A stretch of 64,000 nt of DNA from Bog-756 sp963833585 (lineage in GTDB: Bacteria > Actinomycetota > Acidimicrobiia > Acidimicrobiales > RAAP-2). The stretch lies in the NCBI GenBank assembly GCA_963833585.1, contig CAWHYF010000006.1, positions 186,001 through 250,000 on the forward strand. Direction: 5' to 3'. Below, piece by piece: positions 49,278 through 56,799 of this stretch. The notes under the pieces were generated by a model. The model worked only from the letters and a program-made list of their open reading frames with translations. It was not told where the DNA came from and made no database searches. Numbering within the stretch: the stretch's first letter is position 1; the number at the start of each line of letters is the position of its first letter. Position numbers and translations under genes: made by a program.

Positions 49278-50048
49278 TCAGTCGGCCGCCGGCGGTGATC
49301 CACCCCACTCCTTCCGGCGACGACGCAGGCCGTCGAGCAGCAGCTCGAGGCCGAAACCGAAGACTTCGTCGTCGTCACCGAAGGACAGGGTCGACGGATC
49401 GTCGGAGGTCGCCGCGGTGGCCAGTTCGGAGGTGACCGCGCCGAAGAGGAGATAGGCCAGGACCCGTTGGGCCCGGTCACTGACCGCGCCGTCGAAGCCG
49501 GCCGCCCCCAGGATGTCGGAGATGGCCCGGTACAACCGGATCTCGTTGGGAAGGCCCTCCACCCGGCGCAGCAGGTGCTCGGCCACCCCGGGATAGCCGA
49601 GCAGGACCGCCCTCCCCTGTTGGAACAGGGCGGTGAGACGGCGGTCCCAGGGGAGATCGCCGGCCGGGACCTCCAGCTCCCGGAGTACGGCATCGCCGAC
49701 CAGGTCGAGGAGGGCGCGCTTGCTGGGGACGTAGTGGTAGGCGTTCATCGACGGGCAGCCCAGCTCGACGGCGAGCTTCCGCATGCTCAGGTCGGACAGA
49801 CCGCTTCGCCGGGTGAGCCGGAGAGCGGCCTCGACCACATCCGCCCGGGTGAGCTCTCCGTACCGCCACCGGCCGGGCCGACCCCGCGCCGGCGCCTCCG
49901 GGCCGGTGGTCACCACGGTCGGACCGGACCCAGGGGCTGTCCCGACCTGGGTCCGGTCGGCGGGACGCAGCGGGGCCCCGGGACCGGGTCGGACCCTGCC
50001 CGCCACCGTGGCGTCGGCGTCAGGGTCGGTCAGCGCCGCTGCGGCCAT
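49278..50048 (-). CDS. TetR-family transcriptional regulator
   Basis: Regulator of 256 residues with a disordered Pro/Gly/Ala-rich N-terminal stretch of about 60 residues. HTH: YGELTRADVVEAALRLTRRSG, then LSMRKLAVELGCPSMNAYHYVPSKRALLDLVG. The ligand domain includes DAVLRELEVPAGDLPWDRRLTALFQQGR. It resembles TetR C-type repressors. ATG at 50048 follows AAGGGAG. It is divergent from a P450, with dyads in the 114-base spacer (50064-50100) so it probably represses that P450 gene and itself. Confidence 0.86.
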   Translation of the reverse strand: MAAAALTDPDADATVAGRVRPGPGAPLRPADRTQVGTAPGSGPTVVTTGPEAPARGRPGRWRYGELTRADVVEAALRLTRRSGLSDLSMRKLAVELGCPSMNAYHYVPSKRALLDLVGDAVLRELEVPAGDLPWDRRLTALFQQGRAVLLGYPGVAEHLLRRVEGLPNEIRLYRAISDILGAAGFDGAVSDRAQRVLAYLLFGAVTSELATAATSDDPSTLSFGDDDEVFGFGLELLLDGLRRRRKEWGGSPPAAD

Positions 50049-50063
50049 AGAGCTCCCTTTTGG

Positions 50064-50100
50064 CGCACCGGTGCGGAGCGCCAGTTGACTCGAGTTGAAC
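50064..50100. promoter_or_regulatory. Two dyads in the TetR/P450 divergent promoter
   Basis: CGCACCGGTGCG (50064-50075) is a perfect 12-base palindrome in the TetR leader. GTTGACTCGAGTTGAAC (50084-50100) has the eight-base core ACTCGAGT with GTT/AAC flanks. A TTGACT (50085-50090) might be the P450 -35. Either could be the TetR operator. Confidence 0.5.
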
Positions 50101-50162
50101 ACTGTACGAAACTCGGTCGCCAGCGGCAAGCGCCCCGGGCGAGCCACGTCGAGGGAGCACCC

Positions 50163-51359
50163 ATGGTTGCCGTCACCGAACTCCGGCTCGACCTGACCGA
50201 GCCCGGGTTCTATCTCCGACCCGACTACTTCGACGTGTTGGCCGCTCTCCGCGCCGAGGCCCCGGCCTTCCGGACCGAGGACGGCAGTTGGGCCGTGACC
50301 CGCTACGACGACATCCGGGCCATCAGCCGCGACCCCGGCCGGTTCAGATCCGGCCGTGGCGTCCTGATCAACGATCCCATGCGCTCGGACGGCTCCGGCG
50401 GCCTGAATACCTTCTCTATCCTCCACCTGGACCCGCCGGTCCACGCCCTCTACCGCACCATCGTCAACCGGCAGTTCACCCCGAAGGCCGTCGGCCGGCT
50501 CGAGCCCACCATCCGAGACACGGTCCGGTCCGTGCTCGACGCCACCCCACCCGACCGGCCGGTGGACGGGGTGGACGCCCTGGCCTCGGTGGTCCCCATC
50601 GTGGTGATCGCCGAGCTGTTCGGCGTGGGCGACGCGGACCGGGAGATGTTCCGGCGATGGTCCGATGCGATCATCGCCGCCCCCGACGCAGGCGGGGACC
50701 AGGCGACCGCGGCCGAGTTCGGCCAGATGGCGGAGTTCCTGATGACACACATCGGCTCCCCGGCCACCGAGGGCAACGACCTGCTGAGGATCCTCACCTC
50801 GGCGGAGCTCGAGGGCCGGCCGCTGAACCGTGCCGAGGTCATGGGGTTCTGCATGACTCTGCTGGTAGCCGGCAACGAGACCACCCGGACGCTCATCTCG
50901 GGCGGCATGGAGGCGCTGCACCAACATCCGGGGCAGCGGGCCGCCCTGGCCACCGACCCCTCCACCCTCCCCGGTGCCGTCGAGGAGCTGCTCCGGTGGG
51001 TCACGCCCATCCAGGCCTTCGGCCGGACGGCGGTGACCGACGTCGAGGTGGGCGGTGAGCGGATCGGGCCGGGTGACTTCGTGATCATGCTGTACGCCTC
51101 GGGCAACCGCGACGACACCGTGTTCGGTCCGACCGCCGCCACACTGGACGTCCACCGGGCGGTGTCCCCCACCCATGTGGCCTTCGGCTTCGGGGAGCAC
51201 CTCTGCCTGGGCGCGGCCCTGGCCCGTCTCGAGGCCCGCGTGTTCTTCGAGGAGCTGCTGGGCCGCTACCCCCACTACGACCTGGTGGGGCCGGTGGAGT
51301 ACCTGCGCTCGACACTGGTCCGGGGGGCGGTGCGGATGCCGATGGTGCTCAGCCCCTGA
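50163..51359 (+). CDS. Cytochrome P450
   Basis: Soluble bacterial P450 of 398 residues. I-helix motif VAGNETTRT, ExxR in EELLRW, haem loop FGFGEHLCLG with Cys348 (intact FGxGxHxCxG). The N-terminus MVAVTELRLDLTEPGFYLRPDYF resembles CYP107/CYP125-like actinobacterial P450s. ATG at 50163 follows GAGGGAGC. Controlled by the divergent TetR gene at 49278. Not near a ferredoxin; the 3Fe-4S ferredoxins at 17203 and 59845 are candidate donors. Hydroxylation target unknown. Confidence 0.93.
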   Translation: MVAVTELRLDLTEPGFYLRPDYFDVLAALRAEAPAFRTEDGSWAVTRYDDIRAISRDPGRFRSGRGVLINDPMRSDGSGGLNTFSILHLDPPVHALYRTIVNRQFTPKAVGRLEPTIRDTVRSVLDATPPDRPVDGVDALASVVPIVVIAELFGVGDADREMFRRWSDAIIAAPDAGGDQATAAEFGQMAEFLMTHIGSPATEGNDLLRILTSAELEGRPLNRAEVMGFCMTLLVAGNETTRTLISGGMEALHQHPGQRAALATDPSTLPGAVEELLRWVTPIQAFGRTAVTDVEVGGERIGPGDFVIMLYASGNRDDTVFGPTAATLDVHRAVSPTHVAFGFGEHLCLGAALARLEARVFFEELLGRYPHYDLVGPVEYLRSTLVRGAVRMPMVLSP

Positions 51360-51452
51360 GCCGATCGGTCGGGCGGCCACGGCGTCGAAAGCGGCGAAGG
51401 GTTCGTCGGCCACCTGCTCGCCGTGCGTGATGGTACAGACCCGCCCAGAGGG

Positions 51453-52217
51453 TCAGGAGTGCGCCGCGCCGCCGTCGGACCCCGTCTGCAGGTGGGACCG
51501 GAGAAACGCCAGAACGCCCGCCCAGGCCGTCTCGGCCGAGTCGGGGTCGTAGCGCCGGGTGCGGCAGGGATTGGCGAAGTAGTGCCGCCCCGGCACCACG
51601 TGTACCTGGTGCCCGCCCCCGGGTCGGTCCGTGAGCAGGCCTGCGAACCGCTTGACCATCTCGGGCGGGATCAGCTCGTCATCGGCCCCGAACACCGCGT
51701 ACACCGGGGACCTGAGGGCCAGGACATGGTCCCCCGGGGCCAGGGCCCGCCCGGCGATGGACCCGCCGGGCCAGGGTCGGGAGTAGAACGCCGCCACCGC
51801 ACCGAGCCCGTGGGGCTCGGAGGCCAGCAGCATGGCGTAACGACCCCCGACCGAGAAGCCCACGGCGCCCAGGCGGCCGGGGTCCACTCCGGGGCGGCGG
51901 CCGAGCCAACGCACTGCACCAGCCAGGTCGGAGAGCTGGCGACGGTCGTCCAATCGCTCCAACCAGGCCGTGGTGGCCGCGCTGCTCCGGAGGGGTGGCG
52001 CCCCGCCGTAGGGGGCGTAGAGGTCGAGGGCCAGGGCGACGAACCCGGCGGCGGCGAGTCGACCGGCGGCGGCGAGGGTGCCGTTGTCGAGTCCGTCGAT
52101 CTCGGGCAGCACCACGACTGCCGGCCGGCGGTCGTGGCCCGGAGGGGCGAACAGCTGTCCCGCCAGGGCCCCGTCGACCCCCGGCACCACCACGGGGACC
52201 GGAGAGCCTTCGACCAT
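51453..52217 (-). CDS. Dienelactone-hydrolase-like alpha/beta hydrolase
   Basis: Alpha/beta-hydrolase of 254 residues. Nucleophile elbow GFSVGGRYAML with Ser, whereas classical dienelactone hydrolases use Cys in GYCLGG. Catalytic Asp lies in VYAVFGADDELIPP and His in VVPGRHYFANP. Sequence start VVVPGVDGALAGQLFAPPG is DLH-like. The Ser for Cys swap suggests general esterase or carboxymethylenebutenolidase-like chemistry. Leftward, convergent with the P450 gene. ATG/GTG start at 52217. Confidence 0.82.
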   Translation of the reverse strand: MVEGSPVPVVVPGVDGALAGQLFAPPGHDRRPAVVVLPEIDGLDNGTLAAAGRLAAAGFVALALDLYAPYGGAPPLRSSAATTAWLERLDDRRQLSDLAGAVRWLGRRPGVDPGRLGAVGFSVGGRYAMLLASEPHGLGAVAAFYSRPWPGGSIAGRALAPGDHVLALRSPVYAVFGADDELIPPEMVKRFAGLLTDRPGGGHQVHVVPGRHYFANPCRTRRYDPDSAETAWAGVLAFLRSHLQTGSDGGAAHS

Positions 52218-52280
52218 CCCGGCACCCTACCGAGCGGCGGCCGGGAGAGGGTCGCCCCGCCGTGGGCCCTCCGGTCCCGG

Positions 52281-52286
52281 TAACCT
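52281..52286 (+). promoter_or_regulatory. -10 box for a near-leaderless transcript
   Basis: TAACCT ends eight bases before the ATG at 52295, without a Shine-Dalgarno between. Confidence 0.45.
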
Positions 52287-52294
52287 CGCCGGCC

Positions 52295-53089
52295 ATGGAG
52301 CCGTCCCTCGGGGTCGACGGGCCGCCGACCATCGGTGCCGGCATGTTCGTGGGCGACCTCGACTTCACCTGCGAGCTGTCCACCGACGGCAGCGCCATGG
52401 TCGGACGGGCCACCGTCACCGATGCCCTGCGGTTCCCCGGGTCGGCCCTGGTCCGCCCCTCGGTCCTGGCCACCATCGCCGACTGCGTGGCCGGGCTTCC
52501 CGCCTGCCTGGTCACCGCCCCCGCACTGGCCCTGACCCTCGACATCGTGGTCCGGACGGTGGGAGCCCCGTCCGAGGACCAGCTGGACATGACCGTCACC
52601 ATCGTGAAGCCCGGGCGGCGCACCGTGGCCGGTGAGGTCACCTTCACCGATCCCGCGGACGGATCGTTGCTGGCCCACTCCCACCTCACCTTCATGGCCT
52701 CCCCGCGCCCGCAGGACCTTGCGCCACCGCTGTCGGGCGGGATGCGGTCCGACGGCGCCATGCCCATCCCGTTCCCCGACCACGTCGGCATGCGGCGGCC
52801 GGCTCCGGGCGTCAGCGAAATCGACCTGGCTCCGTTCGTGGCCCAGGCGTCCGGCACCCTCCAGGGCGGCATCGTGGCCCTGCTGGGTGAGGTGGCCGCC
52901 GAGTCGTTGTCCGGACGACCGGTGGTCGACCTCGACACCCGCTACCTCACCGCGGTCCGGGTGGGGCCCGGTCGGGCCACCGCCTCCGCCGTCGGTGCGG
53001 ACCTGGTCGAGGTGGCGGTACACGATGTCGGCCAGGACCAGCGCCTGGTCGCCCTGATCACGGCGCGGTTGGATCCGCCGAGTCGCTAG
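52295..53089 (+). CDS. Two-domain PaaI-like hotdog protein
   Basis: A 264-residue protein of two hotdog repeats. First half: PSVLATIADCVAGLPACLVTAPALALTLDIVVRTVG; second: APFVAQASGTLQGGIVALLGEVAAESLSGRPVVDLDTRYLTAVRVG. The second copy has the LQGGIVALLGE helix and ARLDP end of acyl-CoA thioesterases; the first lacks a clear catalytic acid. Tandem hotdogs can act as CoA thioesterases or enoyl hydratases. It ends in the same CTAG as the convergent gene. Function is not certain. Confidence 0.7.
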   Translation: MEPSLGVDGPPTIGAGMFVGDLDFTCELSTDGSAMVGRATVTDALRFPGSALVRPSVLATIADCVAGLPACLVTAPALALTLDIVVRTVGAPSEDQLDMTVTIVKPGRRTVAGEVTFTDPADGSLLAHSHLTFMASPRPQDLAPPLSGGMRSDGAMPIPFPDHVGMRRPAPGVSEIDLAPFVAQASGTLQGGIVALLGEVAAESLSGRPVVDLDTRYLTAVRVGPGRATASAVGADLVEVAVHDVGQDQRLVALITARLDPPSR

Positions 53090-53502
53090 CCGGTGGGCGC
53101 ACCGTGGGCGTGGAGCAGGTCGCCCACGGCGTCACGCAGGAGTCGGCCCAACTGGTCGGAGGGCACGTCGGAGAACACGTCGCCGGCCAACGCCAGCGAG
53201 GCCATCACCGCCCCGCATGCACTGGCCATCCGCACCCCTTGTTCGAGTTCGATCGCCGGATTGGACAGAGCCTCTCGGAAGCGGACCTGCAGGTCCTCGT
53301 GGTCGGCCTCGTGCCGCTCCTTGTGCAGATGCTCCAGTGCGGCCTGATTCCGCTCATGGAACAGGAAGAGGGCCCGGTTCTCCAGCCTCTGATCGATCCA
53401 CCGATCCAGGAGCCCGGCCCACGCCTCGGGGGTGGCGTCCGTCTGACTGATCGAATCCAGCGCTTCCCGTCCGAATTCGTGGAGCCGGAGGGGGATGGCC
53501 AT
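53086..53502 (-). CDS. TetR-like ligand-binding domain without a DNA-binding domain
   Basis: A 138-residue open frame from the ATG at 53502 whose sequence matches only the C-terminal, ligand-binding part of TetR regulators (LHEFGREALDSISQTD, LENRALFLFHERNQAALEHL, RFREALSNPAIELEQGVRMAS). The N-terminal HTH of about 50 residues is missing: the upstream bases to 53640 encode no HTH in any of the three frames. So it is either a truncated regulator, an accessory sensor, or a gene broken at its front. It lies divergent from an ABC exporter with a 20-bp operator-like dyad between. Start position is uncertain. Confidence 0.55.
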   Translation of the reverse strand: MAIPLRLHEFGREALDSISQTDATPEAWAGLLDRWIDQRLENRALFLFHERNQAALEHLHKERHEADHEDLQVRFREALSNPAIELEQGVRMASACGAVMASLALAGDVFSDVPSDQLGRLLRDAVGDLLHAHGAPTG

Positions 53503-53610
53503 CAGGATGTCCTCGTTGTCGGGCTCCGCTCGCCGGGCTCGTCCGCCGTCGGGCCTGCTCCCTCCGGATCCACCACGTCCCCGACCTGGACGATCGTTGC
53601 TCGTGCCACA

Positions 53611-53630
53611 CTTACCATGCGACAAGTAAG
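53611..53630. promoter_or_regulatory. Operator-like dyad upstream of the ABC exporter
   Basis: CTTACCATGCGACAAGTAAG: arms CTTAC and GTAAG, ten-base spacer with a CG centre. Typical size for a TetR site. It precedes the ATPase ATG at 53657 by 27 bases. Confidence 0.55.
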
Positions 53631-53656
53631 CGGCGTAGCCGGATAGGAACCCACCG

Positions 53657-54649
53657 ATGGCCAGCACCCTGATGATCGAGGCCGACCAACTTACCAAGCG
53701 TTTCGGGGAAACCCGGGCGCTCGCCGGCGTCAGTCTCCAGGCGCCCGCCGGCACGATTCTCGGAGTACTCGGACCGAACGGCGCCGGCAAGACCACGGCC
53801 GTGCGAATCCTCACCACCCTTGCGCTCCCCGACGGGGGTCGAGCCGCGGTGGCCGGTCACGACGTGGTGCGTCAGGCGTCGGACGTCCGACGATGTATCG
53901 GAGTGACGGCGCAGGACGCCACGTTGGACGACGCCCTCACCGGGCGCCAGAACCTGGTCATGGTGGGAGAACTCAGTGATCTCCGTCGGCCGCAGGCCAA
54001 GGCCAGGGCCGTCGAGCTCCTCGACCGATTCGGCCTGACCGACGCCGCCGACCGGGTGCTCAAGGGCTACTCGGGAGGCATGCGGCGGCGGTTGGATCTG
54101 GCCGCCGGCCTGGTCACCCGTCCTCCGGTCCTGTTCCTCGACGAACCCACCACCGGGCTCGATCCGTCCAGTCGGGCCGGGATGTGGCAGATCATCCGGG
54201 AGCTGGTCGCCGACGGGGCGACCCTGCTCCTCACGACCCAGTACCTCGAGGAGGCCGACCAGTTGGCCGACCGCATCGCCGTCATCGACCATGGGTTGGT
54301 CATCGCCGAGGGCACTCCGGCGGAGCTCAAGCAGGCCACCGGAGGGACCCGTCTGCACGCCACGCTCACCGCCCCGCACCCCGCCGCCGTCAGCGCACTG
54401 CTCCACCTGGTGGACGGTGCGGTGCAGGTCAGCGACGACGGCCGGCAACTGGAGGCGGCCGTGCGCTCCCGAGCCGGGCTCGCCACCGCGGTGGTCCGGG
54501 CGCTCGACGACGCCGGCGTGCTGGTCGACGACGTGGAGGTGCGCCAGCCGTCCCTGGACGACGTCTTCTTCGCCCTCACCGGCCGGCCGGCGTCGGACGA
54601 CATCGGCGTCGAGGTCCCCGGCCTGCAGCTGGAAGGAGCCACGCGGTGA
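53657..54649 (+). CDS. ABC transporter ATPase (daunorubicin-resistance DrrA-like)
   Basis: ATP-binding subunit of 330 residues. Walker A GPNGAGKTT, Q-loop in VTAQDATLDD, signature YSGGMRRRLDLA, Walker B LFLDEPTTGLD and the switch His in LLLTTQYLEEADQL region. A C-terminal extension after residue about 235 (ATLTAPHPAAVSALLHL to LEGATR) is typical of DrrA-type exporters. Together with the permease it drives export of a hydrophobic compound or drug. Start ATG at 53657 after AGGAACC. Its 3' end overlaps the permease start by GTGA. Confidence 0.93.
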   Translation: MASTLMIEADQLTKRFGETRALAGVSLQAPAGTILGVLGPNGAGKTTAVRILTTLALPDGGRAAVAGHDVVRQASDVRRCIGVTAQDATLDDALTGRQNLVMVGELSDLRRPQAKARAVELLDRFGLTDAADRVLKGYSGGMRRRLDLAAGLVTRPPVLFLDEPTTGLDPSSRAGMWQIIRELVADGATLLLTTQYLEEADQLADRIAVIDHGLVIAEGTPAELKQATGGTRLHATLTAPHPAAVSALLHLVDGAVQVSDDGRQLEAAVRSRAGLATAVVRALDDAGVLVDDVEVRQPSLDDVFFALTGRPASDDIGVEVPGLQLEGATR

Positions 54650-55482
54650 CCATGGCGCTGGCACCTCCTTTGGCTTCCGGCCGCTCGTGGTTGGGTGCGA
54701 AATTCCGTGACGTGGTCGTTCTGACCCGGAGGAACCTCCTGCACATCGCCCGGGATCCCCTGCAACTTTCCGACGTCACGGTGCAGCCGGTGCTGTTCAC
54801 GTTGCTGTTCATCTACGTCTTCGGGTCCGGAGTGCCCATCCAGGGAGGCAGCTACAAGGACTTCGCCATCGCCGGGCTGATGCTGCTCAACCTCACCACC
54901 TCGGCGATGGGGACCGCAGTCGGTCTGAGCAGTGACCTCACCACCGGAGCCATCGACCGGTTCCGCACCCTGCCGATGTGGAGATCGGCCGTCCTGGTGG
55001 GCCGATCCGTCGCCGACCTCCTGTCGGCGACCTTGTGCGTGACCATCGTCGCGCTGACCGGACTGGCCATCGGCTGGCGGACCGACGCGTCGGCCTGGTC
55101 GGTCGCCGGCGGCTTCGCCATCGCCCTGCTCTTCAGCTACGCGCTGGCATGGGGATGCGCGTGCCTGGGCATCGTCTCCAAAGGGCCCGAGTCGGCGCAG
55201 GGGGTGGGACTCATCATCCTCTTCCCCCTGGCCATCGTCTCCAATGCCCTGGTTCCGACCGGCGGTATGCCCGGGTGGCTGCAGGCCATCGCCGACTGGA
55301 ATCCGGTCAGCGCGGTCACCGCCGGGGTCCGGCAACTCTTCGGAAATCCGAACCCGTCCCACGCCATCGCGGCGTGGCCCATGCAGCATCCGATCCAGGC
55401 TTCGTTGGCCTGGTCGGCGGTGATCCTGGTGGTGTTCGTCCCGCTGGCAGCCCACCTCTACCGCCGTCGGACCACCGAATGA
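54646..55482 (+). CDS. ABC-2-type transporter permease (DrrB-like)
   Basis: Integral membrane permease of 278 residues with about six hydrophobic segments: VTVQPVLFTLLFIYVFG, FAIAGLMLLNLTTSAMG, DLLSATLCVTIVALTG, VAGGFAIALLFSYALAWG, GLIILFPLAIVSNAL and SAVILVVFVPLAAHL. The motif RFRTLPMWRSAVLVGR is the usual DrrB cytoplasmic loop. GTG at 54646 is preferred to the ATG at 54652 because GGAAGGAG lies seven bases before it and it overlaps the ATPase stop. The pair would export a lipophilic toxin, intermediate or siderophore-like compound; substrate unknown. Confidence 0.9.
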   Translation: MTMALAPPLASGRSWLGAKFRDVVVLTRRNLLHIARDPLQLSDVTVQPVLFTLLFIYVFGSGVPIQGGSYKDFAIAGLMLLNLTTSAMGTAVGLSSDLTTGAIDRFRTLPMWRSAVLVGRSVADLLSATLCVTIVALTGLAIGWRTDASAWSVAGGFAIALLFSYALAWGCACLGIVSKGPESAQGVGLIILFPLAIVSNALVPTGGMPGWLQAIADWNPVSAVTAGVRQLFGNPNPSHAIAAWPMQHPIQASLAWSAVILVVFVPLAAHLYRRRTTE

Positions 55483-55578
55483 GGAACCGGCGGGCCGACG
55501 CCTGAGGGTCGGCCGTCGGGGAACGGGCACCTGACCGAAGGCGACGGCCGTCCCGACGTCACCCACCGGGGTGGAGGT

Positions 55579-55621
55579 CTGCAGGGGATGGAGCCTGCAG
55601 GGGATGGAGCCTGCGGGGGGC
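55579..55621. repeat. 16-bp tandem repeat between ABC permease and esterase
   Basis: CTGCAGGGGATGGAGC occurs at 55579-55594 and 55595-55610, then a partial third copy (55611-55621). It lies in the 216-base convergent spacer between the permease and a frameshifted esterase. No ORF of note is found in this spacer; it may carry transcript ends. Confidence 0.45.
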
Positions 55622-55698
55622 GTCCACCGGGCGTCGCCCGGCACCGCGCCAGGGTCGGGGATCACCCGGACCGACACGGGGCTGCCTCCCCGCGACGC

Positions 55699-56629
55699 TC
55701 AGTCCGGGTTGCGCAGCTGCCGACGCATCCACTCGTCGGCGTTGTGGGAGGACTGGCGCGAGATGGCGGTGTCACCGGCCAGCTGGAACCCGTGCGGAGC
55801 ACCGGGATAGACATGGAGCTCGGTCGGCACCCCGGCCTGGTTCAGCCGTAGCGCATAGTCGATGTCCTCGTCGCGGAAGCCGTCCACCGATCCCACCGAC
55901 ACGAAGGCCGGCGGGAGCGCGGTCAGATCGCCGGCGCGGGCCGCGGCGGCATACGGGGGGACCTGGTCGGTCCCGTACAGCGGGCCGAGGTACGACCGCC
56001 AACCGAAGGCGTTCGATCGTCTGCTCCACACCGGTAGCCCCTCGAGCTGGCTCGAGGGTGTGATCTGCCGATCGTCGAGCATCGGGTACTCGAGCAGTTG
56101 GAAGGCGAGGTCCACTTCACCACGGTCCCGAGCCAGGAGGGCCAGACCCGCCGCCAGGCCGCCTCCCGCGCTCGATGCCGCAGATCCCGAGGCGGGTGGG
56201 GTCGACGCCGAGCTCGTCGGCGTGCTCCACCGTCCAGAGCAGCGACGCGTAGCAGTCCTCGAGCGGACCCGGGTAGGCGGTCTCGGGAGCGAGCCGGTAC
56301 TCGACCGAGATCCCGACGACCCCGAGCTCCGGGCACCAGCGGTCGAACAGCGCGTCGAACATGGTGCGGTCACCCATGATGAAGCCCCCACCGTGGATGG
56401 CGACAATCCCGGGAGCTGGACCCCGGAGGGTGACTGGTTGGTGGACGCGCACCGGAATGGGCGGGTCGCCGGGCACCACCCGCTCGGTCCGGCGGACGGC
56501 ATCGGACAGGGGCGCCGCGGGCATCCCGAAATCCCTGACCACGGCGAGAAGGTCCTCGTCGAAGTCCGGGATGGCAAACGCCTCGATCCCCGGCGCCATC
56601 TCCGGGTCCACGGCCTGGGGGAGGGTCAT
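55699..56629 (-). pseudogene. HSL-family esterase broken by a frameshift at the nucleophile elbow
   Basis: Alpha/beta-hydrolase of about 310 residues if repaired. The N-terminal half starts at 56629 (TLPQAVDPEM) and carries AIHGGGFIMGDR (oxyanion HGGG) and GISVEYRLAPE. At GICGI the frame runs into noise, while another frame continues with SSAGGGLAAGLALLARDRG, then VSVGSVDGFRDEDIDYAL (Asp) and YPGAPHGFQLAG (His). One extra base within about 56173-56176 makes the break exactly where the Ser elbow (GxSAGG) should be. Either a sequencing/assembly error or a true inactivation. Divergent from the DUF1214 gene across a strong dyad. Confidence 0.8.
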
Positions 56630-56690
56630 GGAGGGACCGTAGACCGGCTCCCGCTCCCCCGGCCAATGACCTTGACCGCTGCCGCGACCT

Positions 56691-56709
56691 GTGAAAACAT
56701 CATTTTCAC
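56691..56709. promoter_or_regulatory. Strong 19-bp inverted repeat, probable operator
   Basis: GTGAAAACATCATTTTCAC has perfect seven-base arms GTGAAAA and TTTTCAC around CATCA. AT-rich against its surroundings, it lies in the divergent spacer between the esterase and DUF1214 genes. The nearest TetR is the broken gene at 58227, a reasonable cognate. Confidence 0.65.
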
Positions 56710-56745
56710 CGGGCGATGGGACGTCGCCGGACCGAGGAGGACCAG

Positions 56746-56799
56746 ATGAACCGACCTAGGGATCGGCACGCCGCCGGGGGACCGGGCGGGCTCCCGTGA
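56746..56799 (+). CDS. 17-residue upstream ORF overlapping the DUF1214 start
   Basis: ATG at 56746 follows a strong GAGGAGG. It codes MNRPRDRHAAGGPGGLP and stops at the TGA (56797-56799) that overlaps the DUF1214 GTG as GTGA. The two are in different frames, so ribosomes ending here could re-start. Alternatively a lost base would fuse it to the DUF1214 protein. Its own function, if any, is probably translational coupling. Confidence 0.45.
   Translation: MNRPRDRHAAGGPGGLP

Noticed and set aside
49467..50162. N-terminal extension of the P450 frame upstream of 50163
   Set aside because: It is antisense to the TetR gene; the P450 domain begins at the ATG with a Shine-Dalgarno.
53503..53640. Hidden HTH for the TetR-like gene
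   Set aside because: All three leftward frames were read; none shows helix-turn-helix residues, so the domain is treated as missing.
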